Both the position numbers and the translations under genes were made by a program. Under the pieces are notes generated by a model. It was not told the origin of the DNA, ran no database searches, and saw only the letters and a list, made by a program, of their open reading frames with translations. A stretch of DNA of 64,000 nt from Gammaproteobacteria bacterium (lineage in GTDB: Bacteria; Pseudomonadota; Gammaproteobacteria; Pseudomonadales; Pseudohongiellaceae): positions 1 to 64,000 of the forward strand of contig CANGUU010000001.1 of NCBI GenBank assembly GCA_947457195.1. The letters are read 5' to 3'. Position 1 is the first letter of the stretch; every line of letters begins with the position of its first letter. Below, piece after piece: positions 37,548 to 46,210 of this stretch.

Positions 37548-40148
37548 ATGGCACGTGCAGCGAGAAAACCAACGCCAAAATTCCGAGCCAAAAGCAGCCT
37601 GCTGCTGACTGCGATCAGTACGGCAGCAGCATTACACCCGCTGGCCGGTCAGGCGCAGGCTACCAACCAACTGGAAGAAGTCGTTGTTTCTGCCACCAGA
37701 CGGGTACAGAACCTCCAGGAGGTTCCGCTTGCCATCACGGCAATTACCGGTGACGCGCTGCTGGCCCGCGGCGTCGAGAACATTGGCAACATGAACGCGC
37801 TGGCGCCCAACCTCAGTGTGATGGGGGGAGGTAACTCGGGTGAATCGCAGGCCTCCTTCCGTGTGCGCGGCATGCCAGGCGTTGCCTTCTACATCGATGG
37901 CATCAATCAGGCTACCACTGACGGTCTTCTCACGATGGGAACTGTCGAAGTCGAGCGCGTGGAAGTGCTGCGCGGCCCGCAGGGCACTATCTTCGGCAAT
38001 GCCTCTCTCGGCGGTGCGATCAACTACGTCACCAAGGCCCCAGGCGGGGAATTCGGCGCCAAGATTCGCACGTCAGTCGGCAGCTTCAACCGCCGGGATC
38101 TTGTGGCTTCTGTGGATCTGCCGATCGGCACTAACCTCAGTTCGAAGTTCACCGTTGCCAGCATGGCGAGGGATGGCTTCATCGAAAGCCAAGTGATCGA
38201 CCGTGACTACGGTGACGTCAACGACGAGTTGGTGAGGGCAGATTTCCTCTGGACGCCATTGGACCGACTCCGCGTCCGTTATAACGCCGAGTTCGCGAAT
38301 ACCGACCGCAACGGCCCGGCGCGCGTGGTCTGGGAAGTCGGTCCCATGAAGACCTTCAACGTTGGCAGGATTCTCTACAACACCAATCCCAACGCTCAGG
38401 TGTACAAGAACGCGTTTGGCTACTCGTACACCACGGAGAACTCAGCCTCCGGTCAAGGGGGCGTCCTCGGCAAGTACGACACCAAAGTGGCCTGGAAAAC
38501 CAACGGCATCGTCATCGACCTCGAGCGTCATACCCTCGATTGGACCCTCGACGTCACCGACTGGTTCAAGATCCGCTCACTCACCGGTTACAAGGCCGTG
38601 ACGCGCAGCGCCCAGGTTGACTTCGACGGTGACCAGAACGTGATTCTTCTGGAACGCGACAATCGCAACAAGAACTACGATGCACTGCAGGAACTCCAGC
38701 TCCTCGGCACCTGGGGAAAAATCGACGCCGTGCTGGGCGGCTATTGGGAGCAGTCTTACGCACGCGCCCGCACCATCACCTGGGGGATGCCTGAGTTCAC
38801 CTGCGATCTCTGGAATGCCAGTAACCTGGAGCGCGTCACGGCAGCGCAACGCACCCAGTGCTTCAACAACCGCAAGCAGGCCCTGGGCGTCACTGACCCC
38901 GCCATCATGACCAATGCCCAGCTGACAGCGCTCGCGCCCAACCTGATGGGCGTGACGCAAAGTACCTTTACCGGCGCAGCCAGCAACAACAATGACCAGA
39001 TGAACATCACTCGACCAGAAACCCGGGCCGTGTTTGGAGACTTTACCTGGAACATTACTGACCGACTGACCCTCGCAGCCGGCATTCGCTACAGCGAAGA
39101 CACCAATCCACTCGCCGTGGTTCTCAGCAACAACAGCACCCTGCTGAGCCGCGGCACCTTGCTGCCTGACAATGACATTCCCAATTTCTTCGGGGCAAAG
39201 AGTATTCCGGCTGCAACGGGTGAAACCACGTTTGATGCGTTGACCAAGCGACTCACCGTCCGGTACCAGATCACCGATGACATTATGGTTTACGGTACTT
39301 TTGCCGATGGTTATGGGCCGGGTGGTCAGTCCAACACGCCGGCCTCCATCCTCTCCTACATGGCAAGGGGCGCAGCGGCTGGTGTGGTATCCGACATACC
39401 GGCCAACGTGTTCCGTCCAGAGCAGACGGTGAAGAATTACGAACTGGGGCTGCGTGCAGACTGGCTGAATGGTGATCTGCGTACCAACGTCACGTTGTTC
39501 AACACGGACTGGGAAAATGTGCCGGTTAGCCAGTACATCGCCACCAAGTACTGGGATACCGACGGCAACAACGCTCCAGACAGCACCATCGATGTCGATG
39601 GAGTACCCGGTCCGGACATCTTCTTTTATCCAAGCCTGTGGAACACTCCAGCCAGTGAGGCCATCGCCCGGGGTGTGGAAATCGAAGCCAACTGGATACC
39701 CACGGAGCGTCTGCGTGTCGACCTCAGCGTCGGGTTGCTGGAGACCGAGTATCAGAAGCTGGGCCTCGCGGGCCAGGGTGCCGTCCCGGCCGTCAGCATC
39801 GGAAGCCAGTTTGCGGGAGCGCCGGAAGTCACTACAAACCTTGCCGTCTCCTATGACCTGCCATTGAGCAACGGCGCGATGCTGCTGCCACGCATGGACT
39901 ACACGTACACCGACGACTACACGCTGCAAACCGGGGAGATCCTTCAGCGGACCCAGGAAGGCTTTGGCATGCTCAACGCGCGCCTTACCTATGACTCCGG
40001 CCAGGACTGGACCGTCGAGCTGTCAGCGACCAACCTGACGAATGAGTACTACTTCAATTCGGGCTTTTTCACCCGGGCGGAGCAGATTCACTTCATGACG
40101 GTTGGTCGGCCTCGGGAATGGGGGCTGACGTTCAGCTACAACTACTGA
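37548..40148 (+). CDS. TonB-dependent outer-membrane receptor
   Basis: 866 residues. After a signal region (LLLTAISTAAALHPLAGQAQA), the TonB-box-like start LEEVVVSATRRVQNLQEVP leads into the plug domain (GEASFRVRG-type region, VEVLRGPQGTIFGNASLGGA). A long beta-barrel follows with alternating aromatic strands, ending in FSYNY with a terminal aromatic residue. It most resembles receptors of the sphingomonad/gammaproteobacterial organic-solute type rather than a clear siderophore receptor. ATG 37548 follows AGAGGA at seven bases; the longer frame upstream is discarded. Probably imports the substrate of the block. Confidence 0.9.
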   Translation: MARAARKPTPKFRAKSSLLLTAISTAAALHPLAGQAQATNQLEEVVVSATRRVQNLQEVPLAITAITGDALLARGVENIGNMNALAPNLSVMGGGNSGESQASFRVRGMPGVAFYIDGINQATTDGLLTMGTVEVERVEVLRGPQGTIFGNASLGGAINYVTKAPGGEFGAKIRTSVGSFNRRDLVASVDLPIGTNLSSKFTVASMARDGFIESQVIDRDYGDVNDELVRADFLWTPLDRLRVRYNAEFANTDRNGPARVVWEVGPMKTFNVGRILYNTNPNAQVYKNAFGYSYTTENSASGQGGVLGKYDTKVAWKTNGIVIDLERHTLDWTLDVTDWFKIRSLTGYKAVTRSAQVDFDGDQNVILLERDNRNKNYDALQELQLLGTWGKIDAVLGGYWEQSYARARTITWGMPEFTCDLWNASNLERVTAAQRTQCFNNRKQALGVTDPAIMTNAQLTALAPNLMGVTQSTFTGAASNNNDQMNITRPETRAVFGDFTWNITDRLTLAAGIRYSEDTNPLAVVLSNNSTLLSRGTLLPDNDIPNFFGAKSIPAATGETTFDALTKRLTVRYQITDDIMVYGTFADGYGPGGQSNTPASILSYMARGAAAGVVSDIPANVFRPEQTVKNYELGLRADWLNGDLRTNVTLFNTDWENVPVSQYIATKYWDTDGNNAPDSTIDVDGVPGPDIFFYPSLWNTPASEAIARGVEIEANWIPTERLRVDLSVGLLETEYQKLGLAGQGAVPAVSIGSQFAGAPEVTTNLAVSYDLPLSNGAMLLPRMDYTYTDDYTLQTGEILQRTQEGFGMLNARLTYDSGQDWTVELSATNLTNEYYFNSGFFTRAEQIHFMTVGRPREWGLTFSYNY

Positions 40149-40183
40149 GTGGTTGTGGTCGAGCGGGCGGTCTAAAACCGTTG

Positions 40184-40218
40184 CGGTGTCCGGAAGCCTT
40201 CGGTGCTTCCGGGCACCG
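40184..40218 (+). terminator. Hairpin after the TonB receptor gene
   Basis: Fourteen-pair stem CGGTGTCCGGAAGC / GCTTCCGGGCACCG with one G-T pair and a loop holding C-TTCG-G, 36 bases past the receptor stop. Only a weak T-run (CTTTC) follows. It probably ends or stabilises the upstream transcript. Confidence 0.6.
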
Positions 40219-40272
40219 GCTTTCGCAGGACCTGACTGAATTGATCAAGCACCGCACTGCCGTATTTCTCCC

Positions 40273-40662
40273 ATGAAGCCGTGGACCCAGGAAAAGAACG
40301 CGCCGTTACCCGGGCAGTTTCTCTGCTCACTGGACGGATTCACCGAGGGCGAGATTCGGGAAATCACCTTCGCCCGGGGCAGCAAGCATCCTTTTCACTT
40401 GTTCATTCATAGGCAGGGTGGCGAGCTGCGCTGTTATGTCAACCGCTGTCCACACTTCGGTATCCCGCTCAATCTCGAGCCGGGGATGCTGTTGTCCAGT
40501 GACCGACAGCAGTTCATGTGTTCCACCCACTATGCCCGCTTCAACTTTCATGACGGCCTGTGTACGGAGGGTCCCTGCGAGGGCGGTGCCCTGGAGCGGA
40601 TACCGGTCGAGATCAGGAATGCAGCCCTGTATGTCGCGCCCTTCCTGGCCGCAGGCGACTGA
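40273..40662 (+). CDS. Rieske [2Fe-2S] ferredoxin-like protein
   Basis: 129 residues with one Rieske motif: C-P-H in YVNRCPHFGIPLN and C-S-T-H in MCSTHYARFNFHDG, separated by 21 residues, which is wider than in classic dioxygenase ferredoxins. The following CTEGPC and DGL segments fit the small stand-alone Rieske family. No signal peptide. It would carry electrons to an oxygenase, but no Rieske oxygenase alpha subunit or reductase lies in the window. It is followed two bases later by the Dabb-domain gene. Confidence 0.85.
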   Translation: MKPWTQEKNAPLPGQFLCSLDGFTEGEIREITFARGSKHPFHLFIHRQGGELRCYVNRCPHFGIPLNLEPGMLLSSDRQQFMCSTHYARFNFHDGLCTEGPCEGGALERIPVEIRNAALYVAPFLAAGD

Positions 40663-40664
40663 GC

Positions 40665-40970
40665 ATGTACAAGCACCTCGTGATCTGGAAACTCGTCGAA
40701 AGGGCCGATGCACCCCAGGTCGTGCAGGCGGCGCAAGGCATTCTGGAGGAGCTCCGGCGCGCCAGCGCTGGCCTGCTCACGCTCGAACTGGCGAGTACCG
40801 TGGGTGGCGATGAAACCGCAGGTGATCTGGTGCTGTATTCGGAATTCAGCAGTGCGGCGGCCTACCGGGACTACGACCGTTCCCCGGGCCACCAGGAGTT
40901 GAAGAAGGTGATCGGTCCCTATCGGAAACAGCGAATAGGGGCGGATTACCTCGTTCCCGATAACGGCTAA
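40665..40970 (+). CDS. Dabb-domain (stress-responsive alpha/beta barrel) protein
   Basis: 101 residues starting at ATG 40665 (MYKHLVIWKLVE). The dimeric alpha/beta-barrel family is recognised by the opening KHLVIWKL, the central VLYSEFSSAAAYRDYDRSPGH and the terminal basic segment. Some members are aromatic cyclases or hydrolases (olivetolic acid cyclase is one), others have no known role. It is tightly spaced after the Rieske gene, so the two are probably coupled. A role in the aromatic pathway is inference. Confidence 0.8.
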   Translation: MYKHLVIWKLVERADAPQVVQAAQGILEELRRASAGLLTLELASTVGGDETAGDLVLYSEFSSAAAYRDYDRSPGHQELKKVIGPYRKQRIGADYLVPDNG

Positions 40971-41012
40971 ACTGTTCCGCAGGGCAGCGCCCATGATGAC
41001 GAAGGGAAGGGC

Positions 41013-42218
41013 ATGAGAGACGCTTACATTTGTGATGGCATACGCACGCCCATTGGGCGGTTTGGCGGCACCTTGGCCTGTGTGCGCGCCGATGACCTCG
41101 CTGCCCTTCCGCTGCAGGCGCTGATGACCCGTAATCCTGAGGTGGATTGGTCTGCTCTCGATGACGTGGTGTACGGCTGTGCCAATCAGGCCGGTGAGGA
41201 TAATCGCAATGTGGCGCGCATGGCCGTGCTGCTGTCAGGTCTGCCACTCTCGGTCGGTGGCACGACAATCAACCGCCTGTGCGGCTCCAGTCTCGATGCC
41301 GTTGCAATCGCGGCAAGGGCCATCAAGACGGGCGAGGCCGACCTGCTCATCGCCGGGGGAGTCGAGTCCATGTCGCGTGCTCCCTTCGTGATGAACAAGG
41401 CCGATTCAGCTTACGCACGCACGATGAAGCTGGAGGACACTACCATCGGTTGGCGCTTCGTGAATCCGCAGATGGTCAAGCTGCACGGTACCGACAGCAT
41501 GCCGGAAACGGCGGAAAACGTTGCGGCGGAGCACGGGATCAACCGCGCCGACCAGGATGCCTTTGCGCTGCGCAGCCAGCAAAGAACCGCGGCAGCGCAG
41601 GCGCTGGGGCACTTGGCAGCCGAAATCGTCCCGGTCACCGTTGCCTCGGGCAAAACCACCGTCCAGATCAGTGTCGATGAGCATCCACGTTCCGACACTA
41701 CGCTGGAAAAGCTGGCCCGTCTGAAGCCCGTCGTGCGGCCAGATGGCACGGTGACGGCTGGCAACGCCTCTGGCGTGAATGATGGCGCAGCCGCACTGCT
41801 GTTGGCCTCCGCCGATGCCGTACGCAAGTACAACCTGCAGCCGCTGGCGCGCGTAGTGACCTCGACAACCGTGGGACTCTCGCCACGCGTCATGGGTTTT
41901 GGTCCCGCCCTGGCCATCGAAAAACTCTTTGCGCGCAACGGACTTGGCATACACGATATCGATCTGTTCGAACTCAACGAGGCCTTTGCAGCCCAGATGC
42001 TGGCCGTCACAAGGAAGCTGGGCTTGCCCGACGATGCAGCGCACGTGAATCCGAACGGAGGAGCCATCGCGTTGGGACATCCGCTTGGCGCCAGCGGAGC
42101 GCGCATCGCACTTGCGGCCGTGCGGCAGCTGCAGCGGCAAAAGGCACGCCGGGCCCTGTGCAGCATGTGCATCGGCGTAGGGCAGGGTATCGCTGTGCTG
42201 CTTGAAAGCGTGCTCTGA
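41013..42218 (+). CDS. pcaF: 3-oxoadipyl-CoA thiolase
   Basis: Splits 3-oxoadipyl-CoA into succinyl-CoA and acetyl-CoA, the last step of the beta-ketoadipate route. The 401-residue thiolase has nucleophile Cys90 ([12 protein letters not shown]), the histidine in [16 protein letters not shown] and the second Cys in [10 protein letters not shown]. The opening [16 protein letters not shown] is typical of PcaF. The CoA-transferase downstream supports oxoadipyl-CoA over acetoacetyl-CoA as substrate. Confidence 0.93.
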   Translation: MRDAYICDGIRTPIGRFGGTLACVRADDLAALPLQALMTRNPEVDWSALDDVVYGCANQAGEDNRNVARMAVLLSGLPLSVGGTTINRLCGSSLDAVAIAARAIKTGEADLLIAGGVESMSRAPFVMNKADSAYARTMKLEDTTIGWRFVNPQMVKLHGTDSMPETAENVAAEHGINRADQDAFALRSQQRTAAAQALGHLAAEIVPVTVASGKTTVQISVDEHPRSDTTLEKLARLKPVVRPDGTVTAGNASGVNDGAAALLLASADAVRKYNLQPLARVVTSTTVGLSPRVMGFGPALAIEKLFARNGLGIHDIDLFELNEAFAAQMLAVTRKLGLPDDAAHVNPNGGAIALGHPLGASGARIALAAVRQLQRQKARRALCSMCIGVGQGIAVLLESVL

Positions 42219-42256
42219 TCCAAAGCCCCCAGTCACCATCAACGACCAAGATACCG

Positions 42257-43603
42257 ATGAAATCCGTACCGCAGATAACTGTCCAGGAAGCCGCAGCCAA
42301 GGTAAGAACGGGCGACACGCTCGTCGTAGGCGGCTTCGGCATGACGGGCCACCCGATCCACCTGTTGCACGCCATCGCCGAGACCGGCGTAAAGGAACTG
42401 ACCTACATCGGCAACAACGTGGGTGAACCCTTTCTTGGTGCCGGGCGCCTGCTGCGCAACGGCCAAATCAAAAAGGCCATCGGGTCTTTCTTCACCAGCA
42501 ATCCGGAGGCGGTGGCAGCTGCGCAAACCGGACAAATGGACGTGCAGCTGATTCCTCAGGGCAGCCTCGGGGAAGCGATCCGGGCGGGCGGGGCAGGGCT
42601 CGGCGGCTTCTACACGCCCAGTTCGGCGAACACCGTGCTGGCGAAAGGCCTGGAGACCCGGGTGCTGGAAGGCAAGGACATGGTGTTCGTGCGTCCGCTG
42701 CGCGGCAACGTGGCCCTCGTGCGGGCTTGGCGCGCTGATACTCTCGGCAACCTGCAGTACCGCAGGACAGAAAACAACTTCAACCAGGCAGTGGCAACCG
42801 CCGCTGATCTCGTGATCGCCGAGGTCGAGGAGATCGTGCCTGCCGGCAGCATGGATCCGGATTTCGTGCATACGCCCGGCTGCCTGGTGGACTTCCTCGT
42901 GCAGGCATCCCTCGAACTGAAGGATTTGGGCTCCTCGGCAGCCATCGAAAAACTCGATACGAGCACCGACAACACCAAGCTACGCATTGCCCGTGCCGTA
43001 CTCGATGAATTGAGGCCCGGGGAAGTGGTGAACCTTGGCATCGGCATTCCAACCCTGGTGGCTGATTTGATCACTCCGTCACACCAACTCACGCTGCACA
43101 CGGAGAACGGCATGCTGGGTGTGGGACCAAGCCCGGAGTCTGGCGGAGCCATGGACTATCCAGTCAATGCCGGCAAGATCCCGGTGACGGCCCTGCCTGG
43201 CGCCTCCTACTTCGACTCGACGACGTCCTTCAACATGATTCGTGGTGGCCACATCGACGTCGCCGTCATGGGCGCACTCGAGGTAGATGCGCACGGCAAT
43301 CTGGCCAATTGGGCCATCCCGGGCAAACCGCTGCTGGGCGTCGGCGGTGCGATGGATCTCTCCTGCGGGGCCAAGCGGGTGATCGTCACCATGACGCATA
43401 CCAACAAGAGTGGTGAATCGAAAATCCTGCCCCAGTGCGTGTTGCCGCTGACGGCGCAGGGAGTCGTGGATGTGGTGGTGACAGAGTTGGCGGTCTTCCA
43501 CTTTACCGATGCCGGACTCACGCTCAAGAAAGTCATGCCCGGGTCTTCGCTCGAGGAAATCACTGCACGAACGGCGGCGGCTTTCGTTGTCGATCTGGTC
43601 TGA
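42257..43603 (+). CDS. pcaIJ: 3-oxoadipate CoA-transferase, subunits A and B fused
   Basis: Transfers CoA from succinyl-CoA to 3-oxoadipate. The 448-residue protein joins an A domain ([15 protein letters not shown] and [12 protein letters not shown], about residues 1-215) to a B domain ([21 protein letters not shown] onwards, from about 240). The catalytic glutamate is E283 in LHTENGMLG, and [17 protein letters not shown] is conserved. In most bacteria the subunits are separate; here they form one chain with a short linker. Neighbouring thiolase and hydroquinone genes point to 3-oxoadipate rather than acetoacetate. Confidence 0.9.
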   Translation: MKSVPQITVQEAAAKVRTGDTLVVGGFGMTGHPIHLLHAIAETGVKELTYIGNNVGEPFLGAGRLLRNGQIKKAIGSFFTSNPEAVAAAQTGQMDVQLIPQGSLGEAIRAGGAGLGGFYTPSSANTVLAKGLETRVLEGKDMVFVRPLRGNVALVRAWRADTLGNLQYRRTENNFNQAVATAADLVIAEVEEIVPAGSMDPDFVHTPGCLVDFLVQASLELKDLGSSAAIEKLDTSTDNTKLRIARAVLDELRPGEVVNLGIGIPTLVADLITPSHQLTLHTENGMLGVGPSPESGGAMDYPVNAGKIPVTALPGASYFDSTTSFNMIRGGHIDVAVMGALEVDAHGNLANWAIPGKPLLGVGGAMDLSCGAKRVIVTMTHTNKSGESKILPQCVLPLTAQGVVDVVVTELAVFHFTDAGLTLKKVMPGSSLEEITARTAAAFVVDLV

Positions 43604-43657
43604 GGCTGGTGCAGCGCTGCATGGCACAGTGCCTCGACAGACTTGCCGGCAAACACA

Positions 43658-44440
43658 CTACAAGGCGTCGCTGATCTTTCTGGCCGCCTCACGCAGCTGG
43701 GGCAGTATCTCCTTCAGCAGTTTGCTCTCACTGACTTTGAGGGGCTGAGAGCTCACATTGATGGCGGCCACTGCCTTGCCTTGCCGGTTGCGAATGGGCA
43801 CCGCCAGAGAGCGAAGGCCGATCTCCAGTTCTTGATTGCAGATGGCATAGCCCTTTTTACGCGCCATCTGGATTTCGCCCTTGATTTGCGCAGGCTCCAC
43901 GAGGGTATGCTTTGTGAATCGTTCGACGGAGACTTTGGCCAGCAACTCGTCGATCTCCTCATCACCTCTGGCGGCCAGCAGTACGCGGCCCATGGATGTC
44001 GTGACCGCAGGGAGTCTCGCGCCAACATTGAGACTGACCGACATGATCTGGTGGGAGAGCGTTCGGGCCACATAAACCACATCGGGAAAATCCAGCACGG
44101 AGACCGAGCAGGATTCACCGATGGCATCACACAGTTCCTTGGTATAGGGTTGAACGCGCTCGATCAACGGCTGAGATGCAAGGTAGGAGTAACCGAGATC
44201 GAGCACCTTGGGCGTCAGCCAGTACAATTTGCCATCAGACTCCATATAGCCGAGTTGGTGCAGGGTATGCAGGAATCGTCTTGCGGTGGCGCGTGTCAGG
44301 TTCGCAAGCCGCGCGACCTCCGAAAGGGTCATCTCTGTATGTTGATGATCAAAGCAACGGATGACGGCGAGGCCTTTTGCCAGTGAGGCGACATATTCGC
44401 GGTTGGCTCCCGCAAATGTGCTTGACAAGGTGTTTTTCAT
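43658..44440 (-). CDS. IclR-family transcriptional regulator (PcaR/PobR type)
   Basis: 260 residues. The N-terminal winged helix-turn-helix is near residues 38-57 (MTLSEVARLANLTRATARRF), followed by an effector domain (VYVARTLSHQIMSVSLNVG, GRVLLAARGDEE). It matches the group that regulates beta-ketoadipate genes (PcaR, PobR, PcaU). It is transcribed away from the dioxygenase genes, across a gap holding a perfect inverted repeat. I infer that it controls both the divergent dioxygenase transcript and the left end of the block. Confidence 0.9.
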   Translation of the reverse strand: MKNTLSSTFAGANREYVASLAKGLAVIRCFDHQHTEMTLSEVARLANLTRATARRFLHTLHQLGYMESDGKLYWLTPKVLDLGYSYLASQPLIERVQPYTKELCDAIGESCSVSVLDFPDVVYVARTLSHQIMSVSLNVGARLPAVTTSMGRVLLAARGDEEIDELLAKVSVERFTKHTLVEPAQIKGEIQMARKKGYAICNQELEIGLRSLAVPIRNRQGKAVAAINVSSQPLKVSESKLLKEILPQLREAARKISDAL

Positions 44441-44476
44441 TTAAGAGCATCCTTGACGTGTTCGTATTACGGCAAA

Positions 44477-44497
44477 AAAGTTCGCCATCCGAACTTT
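44477..44497. promoter_or_regulatory. Candidate IclR-family operator (right), perfect inverted repeat
   Basis: AAAGTTCG-CCATC-CGAACTTT: eight-base perfect arms, five-base spacer, in the divergent gap between the IclR gene and the hydroquinone dioxygenase small subunit gene. Its core GTTC-N7-GAAC equals the left site at 30303-30317. Confidence 0.65.
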
Positions 44498-44572
44498 GCC
44501 CCTTGCTGGCCCGGATAGCAACCTCACAGACCGTAGCCAGTAAAAAATAGTTTACCGAATCCAGAGGACACC

Positions 44573-45073
44573 ATGTCACCCAAGTACTCCACCTACTTTG
44601 CCTCCATCGACTCCTATCAGAAGGGTGGGGTGCAGATCATCGACGACAACATCAAGAATTTCGTGTTTTCGAACATCTACGAGGTGGCGGCAACCCATAA
44701 GCCTTACGAGCGCATCGTGGTAGGCAAGAACCTCGATTACACCCTGGAAGTTGCTCGGGCTGAGGGCGCATCACCCTGGTACGCCTGTGCACACGACGAG
44801 TTCGTCGTTGCCATGGACTACAACGTCGAGGTCCATTTCGTGGAACTGGCGGAGCCCGGCAGCCTCGATGACGACCGAGACGGAGCCGTGAGATTGGCAG
44901 GGCAGCCCCCGGGCAAGAAGATTGGCAAAGTCATCCTGCAGCGGGGTCACATGGCGCTGCTGCCTGAAAAAACCGCCTACCAGTTCCAGTCCGCCAGGCC
45001 CGCCACTCTGCTATTTCAGACGATTCTCGGACAAGAGTCTGTCGAGCGCTGGAACGACATCTGTCTCAAGTAA
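44573..45073 (+). CDS. Hydroquinone 1,2-dioxygenase small subunit
   Basis: 166-residue cupin-like protein, the small partner of the next gene. The size, the position directly before the large subunit and segments such as YACAHDEFVVAMDYNVEVHFV and GHMALLPEKTAYQF fit the small subunit of two-component hydroquinone dioxygenases (PnpC/HapC type). ATG 44573 follows GAGGA. The stop codon lies inside a 16-base tandem duplication. The enzyme opens hydroquinone to 4-hydroxymuconic semialdehyde. Confidence 0.82.
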   Translation: MSPKYSTYFASIDSYQKGGVQIIDDNIKNFVFSNIYEVAATHKPYERIVVGKNLDYTLEVARAEGASPWYACAHDEFVVAMDYNVEVHFVELAEPGSLDDDRDGAVRLAGQPPGKKIGKVILQRGHMALLPEKTAYQFQSARPATLLFQTILGQESVERWNDICLK

Positions 45074-45096
45074 CCTTCACCTCAAGTAACCTTCAC
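45065..45096. repeat. 16-bp perfect tandem duplication over a stop codon
   Basis: CTCAAGTAACCTTCAC occurs twice head to tail (45065-45080, 45081-45096). The first copy contains the last codons and the TAA stop of the dioxygenase small subunit gene, so the copy added a second out-of-frame stop in the spacer. Confidence 0.95.
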
Positions 45097-45138
45097 GTAA
45101 TCCAAGCCACTACCCATTCACGCAAGAGGCTGGCAAAA

Positions 45139-46116
45139 ATGACAAGCGCACTCCAGATGAAAGTGGACAGCACGGTGACAGGCTTCAAGGTCTTCACCAT
45201 CGGCAGTTTCCGGTTCGAACGCTGCGAATACTTCGCCTACATACATTGGCCGCAGGGCAGTCACATGATGCCCGTTGATGCCTTTCTGCGCGCGCTCATG
45301 CGGGACATCGCCTGGGGTTTCTTCTACGGGACCGTGAATTTCGACGAAGTCGTCGGTACGACCAATCACTACGGAACTGTGGACCTGTTCGCGGGCACTC
45401 TCAATGCCGAGTACAAGGCGAGCGGCAAGGATTACCTCGAGACCTTTCCGTCCGATGTGCTCATGAAGCTTTTCATCGACATGCAGAATGACTGGACCAA
45501 TTCTGGCTTCGATCCTTTTGCAGCGCCTCAGGAAACCGGTGAGGCGTGGGGGCGAAAGAACGGATCCAACCGGGAGGCGATAGCTCGCAAGCGGCAAACG
45601 GCCAAGCGCATGATCGGTGTACCCGGCGACACCGAGGTACGTAGCGATGCCAACGGCTATACAGTGAACCGCGCGTTCCTGGACGTGGATCAGAGCAGCC
45701 CGGAAATCGTCGAAGAACCGGGCTTCACCAACCGGATCCATGCGTTCAATCTGTTTGCTTTCCTGTCCCGCTCCGATGTGACCTGGAATCCCTCAGTGGT
45801 CTCGGTCATCCGGCAAAGTCTGCTGTGCCCGACGACGGAGGAATTCATCCTGCCCATCGAACACGGTAACGATCGCGTGGAGTGGTTCCTGCAGGTGTCC
45901 GACGAAATTTTCTGGGAGATCAAGGACGGTCAGACCGGCAAGATTCGCGCAAACGTGGTGATGAAGGCGGGCGACGTATGCTGTATGCCGGCCGACATCC
46001 GGCACAAGGGCCTGTCGCCCAAGCGGTCAATGCTGATCGTCTGGGAGAACGGTTCTCCAGAGATCATGCAAATGGTCAAGAACGGCACGGTACCGCGCGT
46101 TGGAGTGGAATTCTGA
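45139..46116 (+). CDS. Hydroquinone 1,2-dioxygenase large (catalytic) subunit
   Basis: 325 residues, PnpD/HapD family. The Fe(II) site is readable: H242, N244 and E248 in EHGNDRVEW and H289 in ADIRHKG. This is the H-x-N-x3-E pattern, with the fourth ligand 47 residues after the first, the same spacing I recall for the ligands of PnpD (His256, Asn258, Glu262, His303). Other shared blocks are FRFERCEYFAYIHWPQGSH and MRDIAWGFFYGTVNFD. Together with the small subunit it cleaves hydroquinone using O2. ATG 45139 follows AGAGG. Confidence 0.9.
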   Translation: MTSALQMKVDSTVTGFKVFTIGSFRFERCEYFAYIHWPQGSHMMPVDAFLRALMRDIAWGFFYGTVNFDEVVGTTNHYGTVDLFAGTLNAEYKASGKDYLETFPSDVLMKLFIDMQNDWTNSGFDPFAAPQETGEAWGRKNGSNREAIARKRQTAKRMIGVPGDTEVRSDANGYTVNRAFLDVDQSSPEIVEEPGFTNRIHAFNLFAFLSRSDVTWNPSVVSVIRQSLLCPTTEEFILPIEHGNDRVEWFLQVSDEIFWEIKDGQTGKIRANVVMKAGDVCCMPADIRHKGLSPKRSMLIVWENGSPEIMQMVKNGTVPRVGVEF

Positions 46117-46139
46117 CCACCCCGGCGAAGGTCGCACGA

Positions 46140-46156
46140 GGCGGGGTGAGCCCGCC
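46140..46156 (+). other. Short GC hairpin between dioxygenase and reductase genes
   Basis: GGCGGG-GTGAG-CCCGCC, six-pair stem and five-base loop in the 94-base gap after the dioxygenase large subunit. No T-tract follows. It may modulate expression of the reductase gene or protect the upstream mRNA. Confidence 0.4.
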
Positions 46157-46210
46157 CCCGTGCGCCAGCGTGCTCTTGCCGCCGGCCGCGCACGCAGTAC
46201 CCAACCCCGT

